DNA of 13,341 nucleotides from assembly GCA_002501695.1 (NCBI GenBank), contig DANZ01000159.1, positions 1-13,341 of the forward strand, in the 5' to 3' direction. A model generated the notes under the pieces. It was given only the letters and a program-made list of their open reading frames with translations, ran no database searches and was not told the DNA's origin. This stretch comes from Methanolobus sp. UBA474 (GTDB lineage Archaea > Halobacteriota > Methanosarcinia > Methanosarcinales > Methanosarcinaceae). Both the position numbers and the translations under genes were made by a program. Below, in pieces: positions 1-7,036 of the stretch (its first letter is position 1; every line of letters begins with the position of its first letter).

Positions 1-429
1 CTTGAGAGGGCTTTAATACTGATAGAATCCAACTGTCTGGAGCTTGACCCTAAGTTCAACCTGCTGGAGGACGCCAGGCCTGTCATCATGCAGGTGCTGA
101 TGAAGCGATATTCACCTTTTGAGGCTGCTGAATACCTGCAGCTGGAAGGGGACAGGTACCTTGACATAGTCAAGAACCTGCCACAGGGTGTCAATGATGT
201 CATTGAGACCATAAGAGGCTACAGGATCGAGAACTTCGAGAAAAAGAGCAGGGATATAAAGCGATACCGGACTGCAGATACTGTCTTTAAGTATGCTTTT
301 TTGCTGGCGATCCTTGTATCCTCGGCCTATATGGCAGTCAGCGGAGAGGGGTATCTGCCTTTGCTCGGGGCTACAGGTTTCATTAGTGCAATTGCTTTCT
401 TTGGAATGATGTTCTTTAACAGGTCTTAA
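1..429 (+). CDS. UbiB/ABC1 (AarF) family atypical protein kinase, C-terminal part
   Basis: The reading frame is open from the first base, so the gene starts upstream of the window; 142 residues and the stop codon are visible. The opening residues (RALILIESNCLELDPKFN) match the C-terminal block of the ABC1/UbiB kinase-like fold, where a conserved leucine-aspartate-proline follows a helix. The last part holds two hydrophobic segments (about residues 93-112 and 117-138) separated by a short polar turn, the usual UbiB membrane-anchoring hairpin. The ATP-binding and catalytic motifs of the family would lie outside the window. In bacteria and mitochondria the family supports ubiquinone synthesis; methanogens have no ubiquinone, so the archaeal role is unclear, perhaps in isoprenoid lipid or methanophenazine metabolism (inference). 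An internal ATG at 88 is not the start because the homology continues upstream of it. Confidence 0.8.
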   Translation, partial: LERALILIESNCLELDPKFNLLEDARPVIMQVLMKRYSPFEAAEYLQLEGDRYLDIVKNLPQGVNDVIETIRGYRIENFEKKSRDIKRYRTADTVFKYAFLLAILVSSAYMAVSGEGYLPLLGATGFISAIAFFGMMFFNRS

Positions 430-639
430 CAGGGTCGTACCAATAGCTTTTTGTGAGGCTGCAACTGATATGGACCCGAGTGCCATGGCAGTATGCAGTG
501 CTCAAAAGTCACTTTATGTGAATTGCTCAGAACCCGGCATTGCACTATCAAGTGCCCAAACGATTCTGTTCTTGGTTTCCAGTTGACCCGGATCACTGAA
601 ATCCTACTTAAGATCTCGGTATTTGAAAAATTGTGATCT

Positions 640-670
640 AAAAAAAGAGATTGCTCGCACAGGGCGAGCA
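640..670 (-). terminator. Hairpin and T-run terminator of the ribosomal stalk operon
   Basis: A perfect 7-bp inverted repeat (TGCTCGC at 652-658, GCGAGCA at 664-670) with a 5-nt loop lies 14 bases past the rpl12 stop. Read on the minus strand it is followed closely by a run of seven T (complement of 640-646). Archaeal termination depends mainly on the T-run; the hairpin may also protect the mRNA 3' end. No other gene lies downstream on this strand, which fits the end of the operon. Confidence 0.7.
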
Positions 671-684
671 TTGTTGATCCTTGT

Positions 685-993
685 TTACCCGAAGAGTGCA
701 CCGAGACCGGCCATTCCGCTCTCTTCTGCTTCTTTCTCGTCCTCTTCCTCGGACTTGGTTGCTGCAGCTGGTGCTGCTGCTGCGGCTGGTGCTGCTGCTG
801 CGGCTGGTGCTGCTACAACTGCTGCTGTTGCCATTGCCTCTTCGATGTCGACGCCTTCAAGGGCTGCTATGAGTGCCTTTGCGCGTGCATCGTTGACCTG
901 TACGCCTGCTGCCTCAAGTACGGCAGTGACTGTTGCTTCTGAAATCTCTTTACCTGCTTTGTGCAATAAAAGTGCTGCGTATATGTATTCCAT
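685..993 (-). CDS. rpl12: Ribosomal protein P1 (archaeal L12, stalk protein)
   Basis: This is the 102-residue archaeal P1/L12 protein, which forms dimers on P0 and recruits translation GTPases to the large subunit. It starts MEYIYAALLL, as archaeal P1 proteins do. It has a helical N-terminal dimerisation domain (about 1-58), an Ala/Pro-rich flexible hinge (about 60-78), a Glu-rich stretch, and the conserved C-terminal tail GMAGLGALFG that contacts elongation factors. The start is supported by an AGGTGAT ribosome binding site five bases upstream (complement of 999-1005). It is the last gene of the rpl1-rpl10-rpl12 unit, 54 bases after rpl10, and is followed by a hairpin/T-run terminator. The length is normal for the family. 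Confidence 0.96.
   Translation of the reverse strand: MEYIYAALLLHKAGKEISEATVTAVLEAAGVQVNDARAKALIAALEGVDIEEAMATAAVVAAPAAAAAPAAAAAPAAATKSEEEDEKEAEESGMAGLGALFG
770..805 (-). repeat. 18-bp tandem repeat in the rpl12 hinge
   Basis: Two identical 18-bp units (770-787 and 788-805), with a partial third copy after them, encode the repeated Ala/Pro hinge of P1. The repeat is in frame, so copy-number change would lengthen or shorten the flexible linker by six residues without breaking the protein. Confidence 0.85.
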
Positions 994-1047
994 GTGAAAT
1001 CACCTGTTGTCTGTTATTGTAAATTCCGTAATATGTCAGTTTCTTAT

Positions 1048-2067
1048 TCATCCGAAGAGTGCTCCGAGGCCGGCCATTCCTTCCTCTTCGCTGTTCTCTT
1101 CCTCTTCTTCCTCAACTGTCTCAGCTACAGCTGCCTCGGTTGTGACCGCTGATGTTGCTGCCCTTGCTCCAAGGGTCTCTTTCAGCTCATCATCGACCGC
1201 TTCCTCGTTAACTTCTGAGGCTGCAGATGCGACTGCAAGCATCTGTGAATATGCTTTTCCAAGCAGGGCATCCATGATGTCCGGCTCAAGCACAACTGCA
1301 TAGATACCAAGGTTGCGTGACTCTGTTGTAGCCTTTGCAATGATAGCGCGGATGCTGTCTGCAGTCGGGTATGCTGCACTTACTGATAGGCTGAGTGCCT
1401 GCCGGGCTGCCATAGCAATGTCTGATAAGAATTTTGTCTCATCTATAGCCAAGACATCCGGTTTATAAACTACTCCTTCTTCAAGGACTGCCCTGAGATC
1501 AAGACCCACTATCATGGGGTAGACCTCAAGCCTTGTGAGCATAGCTGCAAGTTTCTGTGAGACTACTTCTCCTTCCTTTGCAACTGTCTTTGTTTCCCTC
1601 ACTACCACTTTCCCGGCATCTATAGCTGCAGGTATTCCTACAGCCTGCATTTCTCCGAGTATGGGGCCTGGTGGGAAACCTGTCGGACCTGCCTGAACGA
1701 TTATATCCATAGGTGCAACAGTTCCTCCCTTTATGGGTGAAGGACTTTTGCTCTGTTCAAGCAGCTTGTAAAGTTTGAACGGGTTCTGCTCAGTGAATAT
1801 CAGGGCGGTCTGTACGTCAATGTACTCATCCATTTTCCTGATATCTTCACTGGATTCATCAAATGCCCTTTTTATAAGTGTGTTCCTTGCAACTTTCAAA
1901 AAAGCGGTACCTTGAAGGTCCCTTCTCATTTTCTGAAGCTGCTTGGCAGGGATTCCGGTGACGCCCACTACTCCGAACAGAGGGTACTTCTTGACAAGTT
2001 CCTTGATCTCCTCAACTTCTTTTTTCTTCCATTGAGGAACATGCTCTGCGTGGTGAATGTCTTCCAT
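1048..2067 (-). CDS. rpl10: Ribosomal protein P0 (archaeal L10e, stalk base)
   Basis: This 339-residue protein is acidic ribosomal protein P0, which binds 23S rRNA with L11 at the GTPase-associated centre and carries the P1 dimers. The N-terminal L10 domain (about 1-110) includes the rRNA-binding segment VARNTLIKRA. It is followed by the archaeal insertion with its GGTVAPMDI and PTGFPPGP blocks, then helical spine segments that bind P1 dimers, a Glu-rich linker, and the tail GMAGLGALFG shared with P1. The start ATG directly follows the rpl1 stop codon with no spacer, and its ribosome binding site (AAGGTGG) lies inside the end of rpl1. The two genes are therefore probably translationally coupled, giving balanced stalk assembly. 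Confidence 0.96.
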   Translation of the reverse strand: MEDIHHAEHVPQWKKKEVEEIKELVKKYPLFGVVGVTGIPAKQLQKMRRDLQGTAFLKVARNTLIKRAFDESSEDIRKMDEYIDVQTALIFTEQNPFKLYKLLEQSKSPSPIKGGTVAPMDIIVQAGPTGFPPGPILGEMQAVGIPAAIDAGKVVVRETKTVAKEGEVVSQKLAAMLTRLEVYPMIVGLDLRAVLEEGVVYKPDVLAIDETKFLSDIAMAARQALSLSVSAAYPTADSIRAIIAKATTESRNLGIYAVVLEPDIMDALLGKAYSQMLAVASAASEVNEEAVDDELKETLGARAATSAVTTEAAVAETVEEEEEENSEEEGMAGLGALFG

Positions 2068-2709
2068 TTATACCACCTTCACGGATTTACCCATGGTCGT
2101 CGTAACATAAATTGATTTTATGTTATGCTTTCCCTTCTCAAGGGATTGCTCGACCCTGTTCAGAACTGTTTCCATGTTCTCTGCCAGTTTCTTGACATCC
2201 ATATCCTTGCGGCCGATCGAAACGTGGAATGTAAGCCTGTCCTTGGATCTGATCCTTATCGAGTTCTTTGCATTGCTTACAAGATCCCCTACGTTCTTGC
2301 CCGGTGGCAAGGGTATTGGCATCTTTCCTCTCGGACCGAGGATCGCACCCAGGCTCTTACCGATCTGACCCATGTACTGAACTTCAGCAATGAAGAAGTC
2401 ACACTCGTTTGCGATGGTTCTCGCACGTGACTTGTCTGCGCCGAGGTCAGCAATGTCTGTATCAGTGAATACGTATCTGACGCCTGCTTCCTTTGCCTGG
2501 AGTCCGACCTCACCTTTTGCAAAAACAGCGATCTTGAGGTCTTTTCCTAAACCGTGCGGTAATATTATTTCTTCATCGACACGGTTTTTAGGCTGGCTCA
2601 TGTCAAGATTTTTCAGGTTTATCGCCAGATCCACGCTTTCAGCGAAGTTACGCTGCGGGGACTCCTGCAATAACCTGTTGATAAATTCTATTGTATTTTG
2701 TTCTGCCAT
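2068..2709 (-). CDS. rpl1: Ribosomal protein L1 (uL1)
   Basis: This 213-residue protein is archaeal uL1, the protein of the mobile L1 stalk that helps deacylated tRNA leave the E site. The segment around GPRGKMPIPLPPG is the family's conserved hinge/second-domain signature, and the lysine-rich C-terminus (SIYVTTTMGKSVKVV) is typical. In bacteria and in Methanococcus, L1 is known to repress its own operon by binding a copy of its rRNA site in the mRNA. The leader upstream of this gene can fold into a three-way junction that reaches the ribosome binding site (GGGAGG, about seven bases before the ATG). rpl10 follows without any spacer. A 160-base gap separates it from rpl11, so it may have its own promoter. 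Confidence 0.96.
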   Translation of the reverse strand: MAEQNTIEFINRLLQESPQRNFAESVDLAINLKNLDMSQPKNRVDEEIILPHGLGKDLKIAVFAKGEVGLQAKEAGVRYVFTDTDIADLGADKSRARTIANECDFFIAEVQYMGQIGKSLGAILGPRGKMPIPLPPGKNVGDLVSNAKNSIRIRSKDRLTFHVSIGRKDMDVKKLAENMETVLNRVEQSLEKGKHNIKSIYVTTTMGKSVKVV

Positions 2710-2719
2710 TCTTTACCTC

Positions 2720-2767
2720 CCGTAGTTTGAACATAACGTTCGGCAGGACCGTTGCGGTCTACTACGG
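2720..2767 (-). promoter_or_regulatory. Possible autoregulatory three-way junction in the rpl1 leader
   Basis: On the transcribed minus strand, CCGTAGT (complement of 2761-2767) pairs perfectly with ACTACGG (complement of 2720-2726), enclosing two smaller hairpins: GACCG-CAA-CGGTC (2747-2759) and GAAC-GTTAT-GTTC (2729-2741). The closing stem's 3' strand runs into the GGGAGG ribosome binding site of rpl1, sharing its first G residues. Such a fold could expose or hide the site. The pairing is seen directly; that it is the L1-binding regulatory element is inference from known L1 autoregulation. Confidence 0.45.
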
Positions 2768-2774
2768 CTTATTT

Positions 2775-2802
2775 AGAGTTTCAGTCATGTTACTGAAACT
2801 CT
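2775..2802 (-). promoter_or_regulatory. Perfect 11-bp hairpin between rpl11 and rpl1
   Basis: AGAGTTTCAGT at 2775-2785 is the exact reverse complement of 2792-2802, with a 6-nt loop. It lies 72 bases past the rpl11 stop and 65 bases before the rpl1 start. No T-run follows on the minus strand, so a simple terminator is not well supported. A TATA-like TTTAAAA (complement of 2834-2840) just upstream would put this hairpin at the 5' end of an rpl1 transcript. It could stabilise that end or mark the rpl11 transcript's 3' end. Confidence 0.55.
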
Positions 2803-2833
2803 GTCTAACGGGCACCTTTTACTTAAACAAGAG

Positions 2834-2840
2834 TTTTAAA
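2834..2840 (-). promoter_or_regulatory. Candidate TATA element for rpl1-rpl10-rpl12
   Basis: The minus-strand sequence GGTTTAAAACTC contains a TTTAAAA core. With the usual archaeal spacing of about 25 bases, transcription would start near 2811-2815, giving a leader of about 100 bases that contains the 11-bp hairpin and the three-way junction. This is a single weak motif; transcript data would settle it. Confidence 0.35.
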
Positions 2841-2869
2841 CCTATCGGTTAAGTCTTATTTAAGCCCGG

Positions 2870-3355
2870 TTACCAGGATTCGCCTGCCAGCACATCGTCA
2901 AATTTGCCTTCATCAATGGCTTTTTGACAGTCTCTGGGGTGCATTCCCTCGGCGGTGACACCCATGGGCACACATGATCCGAAGACTTCCTTGACAGCCG
3001 CTTTTAAGGTATATGCTAATACATCATCCTTTTTCATACGTGCTATCTTGGCAGCCTGTGGTACTGTGAGATTGCCTACCATCGTGGTCCCGGCGGCACC
3101 TGAGCCTTTCTCAAGCCCAAGTTCTTTCAGGATGAGCGCAGCGGTCGGAGGTGTACCGACTTCTATTTCGAAACTCTTGTCCGCAGCAACTATTACCTTG
3201 ATGGGGACCTGCATTCCGTTGTAGTCTTTTGTTTTCTCATTGATCTTATCGATCACAGCTTTTACGTTGATCCCGAGGGGACCAAGTGCTGGACCAAGTG
3301 GTGGTCCTGGGTTTGCCTTGCCTCCTGGGACCAGTGCTTCAACGACATTTGCCAT
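2870..3355 (-). CDS. rpl11: Ribosomal protein L11 (uL11)
   Basis: This 161-residue protein is uL11, which binds the GTPase-associated region of 23S rRNA beside P0. The N-terminal domain carries the proline/glycine-rich block around PGPPLGPALGPLGIN (about 17-31), the family signature. The C-terminal RNA-binding domain contains GTTMVGNLTVPQAAKIARMK. The start is supported by a GGTGAT ribosome binding site six bases upstream (complement of 3362-3367). It follows spt5 by 40 bases on the same strand, the usual archaeal order secE-spt5-rpl11. The length is normal, with the longer archaeal C-terminus. Confidence 0.96.
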   Translation of the reverse strand: MANVVEALVPGGKANPGPPLGPALGPLGINVKAVIDKINEKTKDYNGMQVPIKVIVAADKSFEIEVGTPPTAALILKELGLEKGSGAAGTTMVGNLTVPQAAKIARMKKDDVLAYTLKAAVKEVFGSCVPMGVTAEGMHPRDCQKAIDEGKFDDVLAGESW

Positions 3356-3395
3356 TTGAATATCACCATTGAATTTTGATTATGAATAAATTGTA

Positions 3396-3863
3396 TCAGG
3401 AATGATTCTCTTCTTCTTTCCTGAGGACTCTTACAGTGTCGCCACGAATAGTTATAGGTATCGGTACAACTGCATCGAACAGTTCCACCGTGATCTCCTC
3501 ATGGCCCTCATCAACTCTCTTGACACGAGCTCTCTCCCCTTTGAACGGTCCGGATGTGATCTCAATGATAGCACCCTCTGTTATACCTGTAACTGTTGGT
3601 TTTGGGGTCAGGAAATGTGATATCTCCTCTATGCTCGATCTGCCTTTGACAACGGTCCTCGCATGGGGGACTGTCTGAATGGCCTGTTCCACAACGCCTG
3701 GCTCGGGAGCTTCGATGAGCACATATCCCTTAAGTTCGTCCGGAGCGATGATCGCCCGGATATCAAGATGATCCTTGCGTGCGACCAGGGTGATCATGTT
3801 TGCAACGGAACGCTCCTGATTTGCAGTGGTCTTTACTACAAATATTGCAGAATCTCCGGTCAT
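3396..3863 (-). CDS. spt5: Transcription elongation factor Spt5 (NusG homologue)
   Basis: Archaeal Spt5 pairs with Spt4, binds the RNA polymerase clamp and promotes processive elongation; it can also link polymerase to the ribosome. The N-terminal NGN domain (about 1-85) starts IFVVKTTANQERSVA, which is highly characteristic, and a KOW domain follows (about 96-123; EGAIIEITSGPFKGERARVKR). I chose the ATG at 3863, giving 155 residues, because GGTG lies five bases before it. A GTG at 3869 would add two residues and overlap the secE stop. The gene is tightly packed behind secE, as in many archaea and bacteria, so the two are probably cotranscribed and perhaps translationally coupled. Confidence 0.94.
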   Translation of the reverse strand: MTGDSAIFVVKTTANQERSVANMITLVARKDHLDIRAIIAPDELKGYVLIEAPEPGVVEQAIQTVPHARTVVKGRSSIEEISHFLTPKPTVTGITEGAIIEITSGPFKGERARVKRVDEGHEEITVELFDAVVPIPITIRGDTVRVLRKEEENHS

Positions 3864-3865
3864 GC

Positions 3866-4084
3866 TCACACCATTCTCGGCAATTCTACCAGTAGCACAT
3901 ATATTATGAAACCCATAAACCCGATCGCCAGGATTCCCAGCCCGGCTACCTTCGCTATGGTCAGGAACTCTTCCCTGGAAGGTTTCTTTGTCAGCTTGAG
4001 TACTCTAATATAGGTCTTCAGGAGCTGATTTAAATCACTGTGAGCTTCTTTTATATCAAATGAATTTTCTGCCAAATACTTCAC
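3866..4084 (-). CDS. secE: Preprotein translocase subunit SecE / Sec61-gamma
   Basis: This 72-residue protein has the form of archaeal SecE: an amphipathic N-terminal helix (about 12-36), a conserved polar stretch with KKPSREEFLTIAK (about 33-45), and a single membrane segment (about 46-68) followed by a short end. It clamps the two halves of SecY in the protein-conducting channel. The sequence, size and position immediately before spt5 agree with this call. A 201-base spacer separates it from ftsZ upstream; that spacer holds strong inverted repeats and AT-rich stretches and may contain both the ftsZ 3' end and the secE promoter. Confidence 0.93.
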   Translation of the reverse strand: MKYLAENSFDIKEAHSDLNQLLKTYIRVLKLTKKPSREEFLTIAKVAGLGILAIGFMGFIIYVLLVELPRMV

Positions 4085-4230
4085 AACCGGTTATGCTTGA
4101 TGAGATATATTAGATAATGTGAGACAATAAATGGGTGTTCGAGTTACCCTTATGATACAATCATAAATACTCTGCTAAATACAAGTTAATGAAGCCATCT
4201 AAACAGCGTATATAATAAAATACCTTTCGA

Positions 4231-4266
4231 TTGAACAGTACGGCTCTGCACTGTTCAACCGTGCAG
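4231..4266 (-). promoter_or_regulatory. Overlapping, mutually exclusive hairpins downstream of ftsZ
   Basis: Two perfect inverted repeats share bases. The first pairs 4231-4239 with 4250-4258 (9 bp, 10-nt loop). The second pairs 4246-4251 with 4261-4266 (6 bp, 9-nt loop). Because 4250-4251 belong to both stems, only one can form fully at a time. On the minus strand, where ftsZ transcription enters, the 9-bp hairpin is followed by a T-rich stretch (complement of 4211-4222), so it may act as the ftsZ terminator with the other stem as a competitor. The structure is seen; the switch function is inference. Confidence 0.5.
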
Positions 4267-4285
4267 TCCCTAGCAGGTAACAATA

Positions 4286-5395
4286 TTATTTGACGAAGTC
4301 TATTCCATATCTCCTGGTCACGTTCTTAGCGCCCCCGTGACCATATATCTGCGGAGATTTCACTCCTGTGACAACGATCATAGTACGTACTGTGTTCTCA
4401 AGGGAGTTGTCTACCTGGGCGCCCCATATAAGCCTTGCTTCGGGGTCTATCCGGTTGTACACTTCCTGCACCACGCTCTCTGCTTCGGCAATGGTCATGT
4501 CCGGCCCGCCCACAACGTTTACGAGTGCTGATGTTGCTCCTGATATGTCTACATCCAGAAGTGGACTGCGTAGTGCCTTCTGTACGGATTCGACTGCTTT
4601 TGCCTCTCCGTCTGCCTCTCCAAGGCCTATCATTGCAACGCCACCATTCTGCATTACGGTCCTTACATCGGCGAAGTCAAGATTGACCAGTCCCGGCTTT
4701 GTTATAAGTTCAGTGATGCCTTTAACGGCTCTCATCAGTACTTCGTCGGAAACCTTGAATGCTGCCTGTAGTGGCAATCTTGGAACTACCTCGAGCAGCT
4801 TGTCATTAGGTACGACGATAACAGTGTCTGCAACATCTCTTAATCTTTCGAGGCCGGCTTCTGCATTGGTACGCCTGACATGCCCTTCAACACTGAACGG
4901 CAGTGTTACGACCGCAATGGTCAGTGCGCCTGCGTCTCTTGCAGCTTCTGCAACTACCGGTGCTGAGCCTGTTCCTGTTCCTCCGCCGAGCCCGGCTGTT
5001 ATGAAGACCATGTCGCTTCCCTGCACCACCGCAGCAATATCATCTACGCTCTCAATAGCAGCGTCCTCTCCGATCTGCGGAAGGCTGCCGGCACCAAGGC
5101 CTCTTGTCTTTTTCCTTCCGATAAGTATCTTCCTGTCGGCATTTATCTGAAGAAGGTGCTGAGCGTCTGTGTTGATCGCAATAAGTTCTGCACCCTTTAT
5201 TCCTTCATCAGCCATCCTTTGCGTACTGTTCGAGCCGCCGCCTCCGCAACCAATTACTTTGATATTGGTTTGCAATTCGCGCAACATCTCTTCCAGTTCA
5301 GCATTAATATCTCTGTTGTCATGGGTTTTGGCTGGACTGCGAAGATGCGCTTCCTGTTCAGACCTTGCCAGTGCCTCTTCTACTATGGATTTCAT
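4286..5395 (-). CDS. ftsZ: Cell division protein FtsZ (probably FtsZ1)
   Basis: This 369-residue tubulin-family GTPase polymerises into the division ring. The N-terminal 40 residues form a charged extension. The nucleotide-binding fold then shows GCGGGGSNS (49-57), the tubulin signature GGGTGTG (137-143), the segment around NDKLL (196-200), and the T7 loop NLDFADV (237-243) with the aspartates needed to hydrolyse GTP in the neighbouring subunit. All key residues look intact. The start has a TGAGGG ribosome binding site seven bases upstream. The position upstream of secE-spt5 is the one I associate with archaeal FtsZ1; the paralogue assignment rests on that context. It follows dtdA by 44 bases on the same strand and may be cotranscribed with it. 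Confidence 0.96.
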   Translation of the reverse strand: MKSIVEEALARSEQEAHLRSPAKTHDNRDINAELEEMLRELQTNIKVIGCGGGGSNSTQRMADEGIKGAELIAINTDAQHLLQINADRKILIGRKKTRGLGAGSLPQIGEDAAIESVDDIAAVVQGSDMVFITAGLGGGTGTGSAPVVAEAARDAGALTIAVVTLPFSVEGHVRRTNAEAGLERLRDVADTVIVVPNDKLLEVVPRLPLQAAFKVSDEVLMRAVKGITELITKPGLVNLDFADVRTVMQNGGVAMIGLGEADGEAKAVESVQKALRSPLLDVDISGATSALVNVVGGPDMTIAEAESVVQEVYNRIDPEARLIWGAQVDNSLENTVRTMIVVTGVKSPQIYGHGGAKNVTRRYGIDFVK

Positions 5396-5439
5396 CTTTT
5401 TTCCCTCAGAAGTCGTGTATTCAATTCCAGGTGTGATTG

Positions 5440-6837
5440 TTAACGAATGGTCAATGGGATTTCTTTAATCTTTCGCATATGGACCATTTCAGGCCCTATA
5501 GTCTTTCCATTAACTATAATTGTTTCTTTGTTGGCCAGTTTTCCATACAGAGGACCCGGGCCGATGCCAAGCCCCTTCGCCATTTCGGGACTGAACTTTT
5601 CAGTCACTATAGACATTAGATTATCCTCTGGAATATATTTAACTTCATAATGCTCTTTTAGTATTTTAATGCATTCATTTATGATATCCTGCGTCGTTAT
5701 TTTCATATGTTCGCCAGGCCCCAGTATATATCCTGGTATGGTCCCGTTCTCCCTCTCAAGGTAGATGGGAGCAAGTCTTTCCAATACTCCCTGCATTGCC
5801 TCCCGGTCTGCTGAGAATGTTTCCTGTAATAAGTGTTCGCTTATCCTGTCCTCACATACGCTTATCTGCTTTCCTGCCTCCGTTGCTGCGAAGGCTGCGG
5901 ATCTGAAACTCCCGTTGATCCTGAACCTTCCTTCCGGGCACAGTTTTTGAGCCATGTTGCGGACCTGCAGGAAAAGTTCCCACTCCATACTCTTTATTTC
6001 CTTTATATCTCCCTCCCGCAGGATCAGATATCCAAGCTTCTGGATTATCTTTTCAAGCCTGCTCCTCTCTCTGGAAGGCATGGATTTCCTGTCAAAATAT
6101 ACAAAATCCGCCCTCGACTTTTCAAAAGCTTGCTGTATCATCTTCTCGTCGATGTCACTTAACAGATGATCCGGAAAATTGTGTCCGAATGTGATATCTT
6201 CTTCCAGCAATAGCTTTGTCTGCCTGCATGCATAGTGCCCCCCTCCGAAACCGATGGCTATAGGCTTTTTTTGAGGCTGCGCTTCCATGATGGCCTTTGC
6301 AACTATCGTTGCGGCAATCGGGTCTGACCACTGCTCTTCGCCGCTCCCGATCTCCGCATACACCATTGGGGTACTGATGTCCGTAGGTCCGTGGTGAGTA
6401 GACTCCATACTCACTTCAAAGCCCGTTCCTGCTGCAAGATCCTGCATCTTCCGGAGGATGGAACACATAATAAGGGGGGAGGGAGTCGACAGCTCAAAAG
6501 GGCGCCCTCCGAAATCCGCAGTTTTTACATTACCTGTGAAGTGCGCTGTCAGGACTGCCCTTCCATCGCTGCTTTTGTGTTTGGAGGCAACTATGATGAG
6601 ATCGGTATCAAATCCGTGTGCTCTCATCTTTTCGTCGATGCGGTCCTGGTAGATATGGTGCTGGTTTATTTCGATGATCCTGTGGCTTTTATTCTCCACT
6701 ACGGAAGAGAGACCTTCCCATGATCCCGGAACGTATTCCGCACTTTTCCATTCATCGAGCAAAAGCAGTCCTTTTTTGATATTCATGCTTGCTGCATCTG
6801 CCGACGAACAAAGTATATTGATCTTCTTTTCACTCAT
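5440..6837 (-). CDS. dtdA: D-aminoacyl-tRNA deacylase DtdA (DTD2/GEK1 family), long form
   Basis: DtdA hydrolyses D-amino acids from mischarged tRNA, keeping D-residues out of protein. The core (about 1-270) has the family motifs ESTHHGPT, the EIGS-EEQW block, GFGGGHYACR and GHNFPDHLL. About 190 further residues form a C-terminal domain. This ends in GIGPGPLYGKL followed by a VNGKTIGPEMV-type stretch, a pattern resembling the substrate-side loop of RNase Z. Long forms occur in several euryarchaea, to my knowledge. I chose the ATG at 6837 (465 residues) because the conserved region begins at once (MSEKKINILCSS), AGGACAGG lies just upstream, and a TATA-like ATTTATA sits about 55 bases upstream. 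The open frame reaches back to 7056, but that part is unconserved-looking and overlaps the divergent gene. Confidence 0.9.
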   Translation of the reverse strand: MSEKKINILCSSADAASMNIKKGLLLLDEWKSAEYVPGSWEGLSSVVENKSHRIIEINQHHIYQDRIDEKMRAHGFDTDLIIVASKHKSSDGRAVLTAHFTGNVKTADFGGRPFELSTPSPLIMCSILRKMQDLAAGTGFEVSMESTHHGPTDISTPMVYAEIGSGEEQWSDPIAATIVAKAIMEAQPQKKPIAIGFGGGHYACRQTKLLLEEDITFGHNFPDHLLSDIDEKMIQQAFEKSRADFVYFDRKSMPSRERSRLEKIIQKLGYLILREGDIKEIKSMEWELFLQVRNMAQKLCPEGRFRINGSFRSAAFAATEAGKQISVCEDRISEHLLQETFSADREAMQGVLERLAPIYLERENGTIPGYILGPGEHMKITTQDIINECIKILKEHYEVKYIPEDNLMSIVTEKFSPEMAKGLGIGPGPLYGKLANKETIIVNGKTIGPEMVHMRKIKEIPLTIR

Positions 6838-6888
6838 GCCTGTCCTGTTATGCCCTATTTTGTAATTGTGCTTTGTAATCTTTTCCAG

Positions 6889-6895
6889 TATAAAT
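6889..6895 (-). promoter_or_regulatory. Candidate TATA element for dtdA
   Basis: The minus-strand sequence AGATTTATACTGG contains ATTTATA, close to the archaeal TATA consensus. With about 25 bases to the start site, the leader would be near 28 bases long and include the AGGACAGG ribosome binding site. This supports starting dtdA at 6837 rather than at codons farther upstream. Confidence 0.4.
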
Positions 6896-7036
6896 CTTGT
6901 CATTGCACTCAGCAAATTTAAAACGTATGGTGTCGTCATCTCTATTATTAATATAAGAAGCAAAGGCTGATGAAGTGATAATCTGAGCGTAACAATTGGC
7001 AGTGTAGTCATTAACTGGTTAGGGCATGCAGGCTTT

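Noticed and set aside
770..820. CTG/GCT-rich repeats as a possible CRISPR or satellite
   Set aside because: The units are in frame, directly adjacent without spacers, and encode the normal Ala-rich hinge of P1.
623..997. Plus-strand frame rich in alanine and serine
   Set aside because: It is the complement of rpl12 and its Ala-rich hinge; the composition comes from the repeated codons.
4368..5150. 260-codon open frame on the plus strand
   Set aside because: It lies antisense to ftsZ, whose motifs are intact; the product is low-complexity (Ser/Thr/Ala-rich), as expected for a shadow frame.
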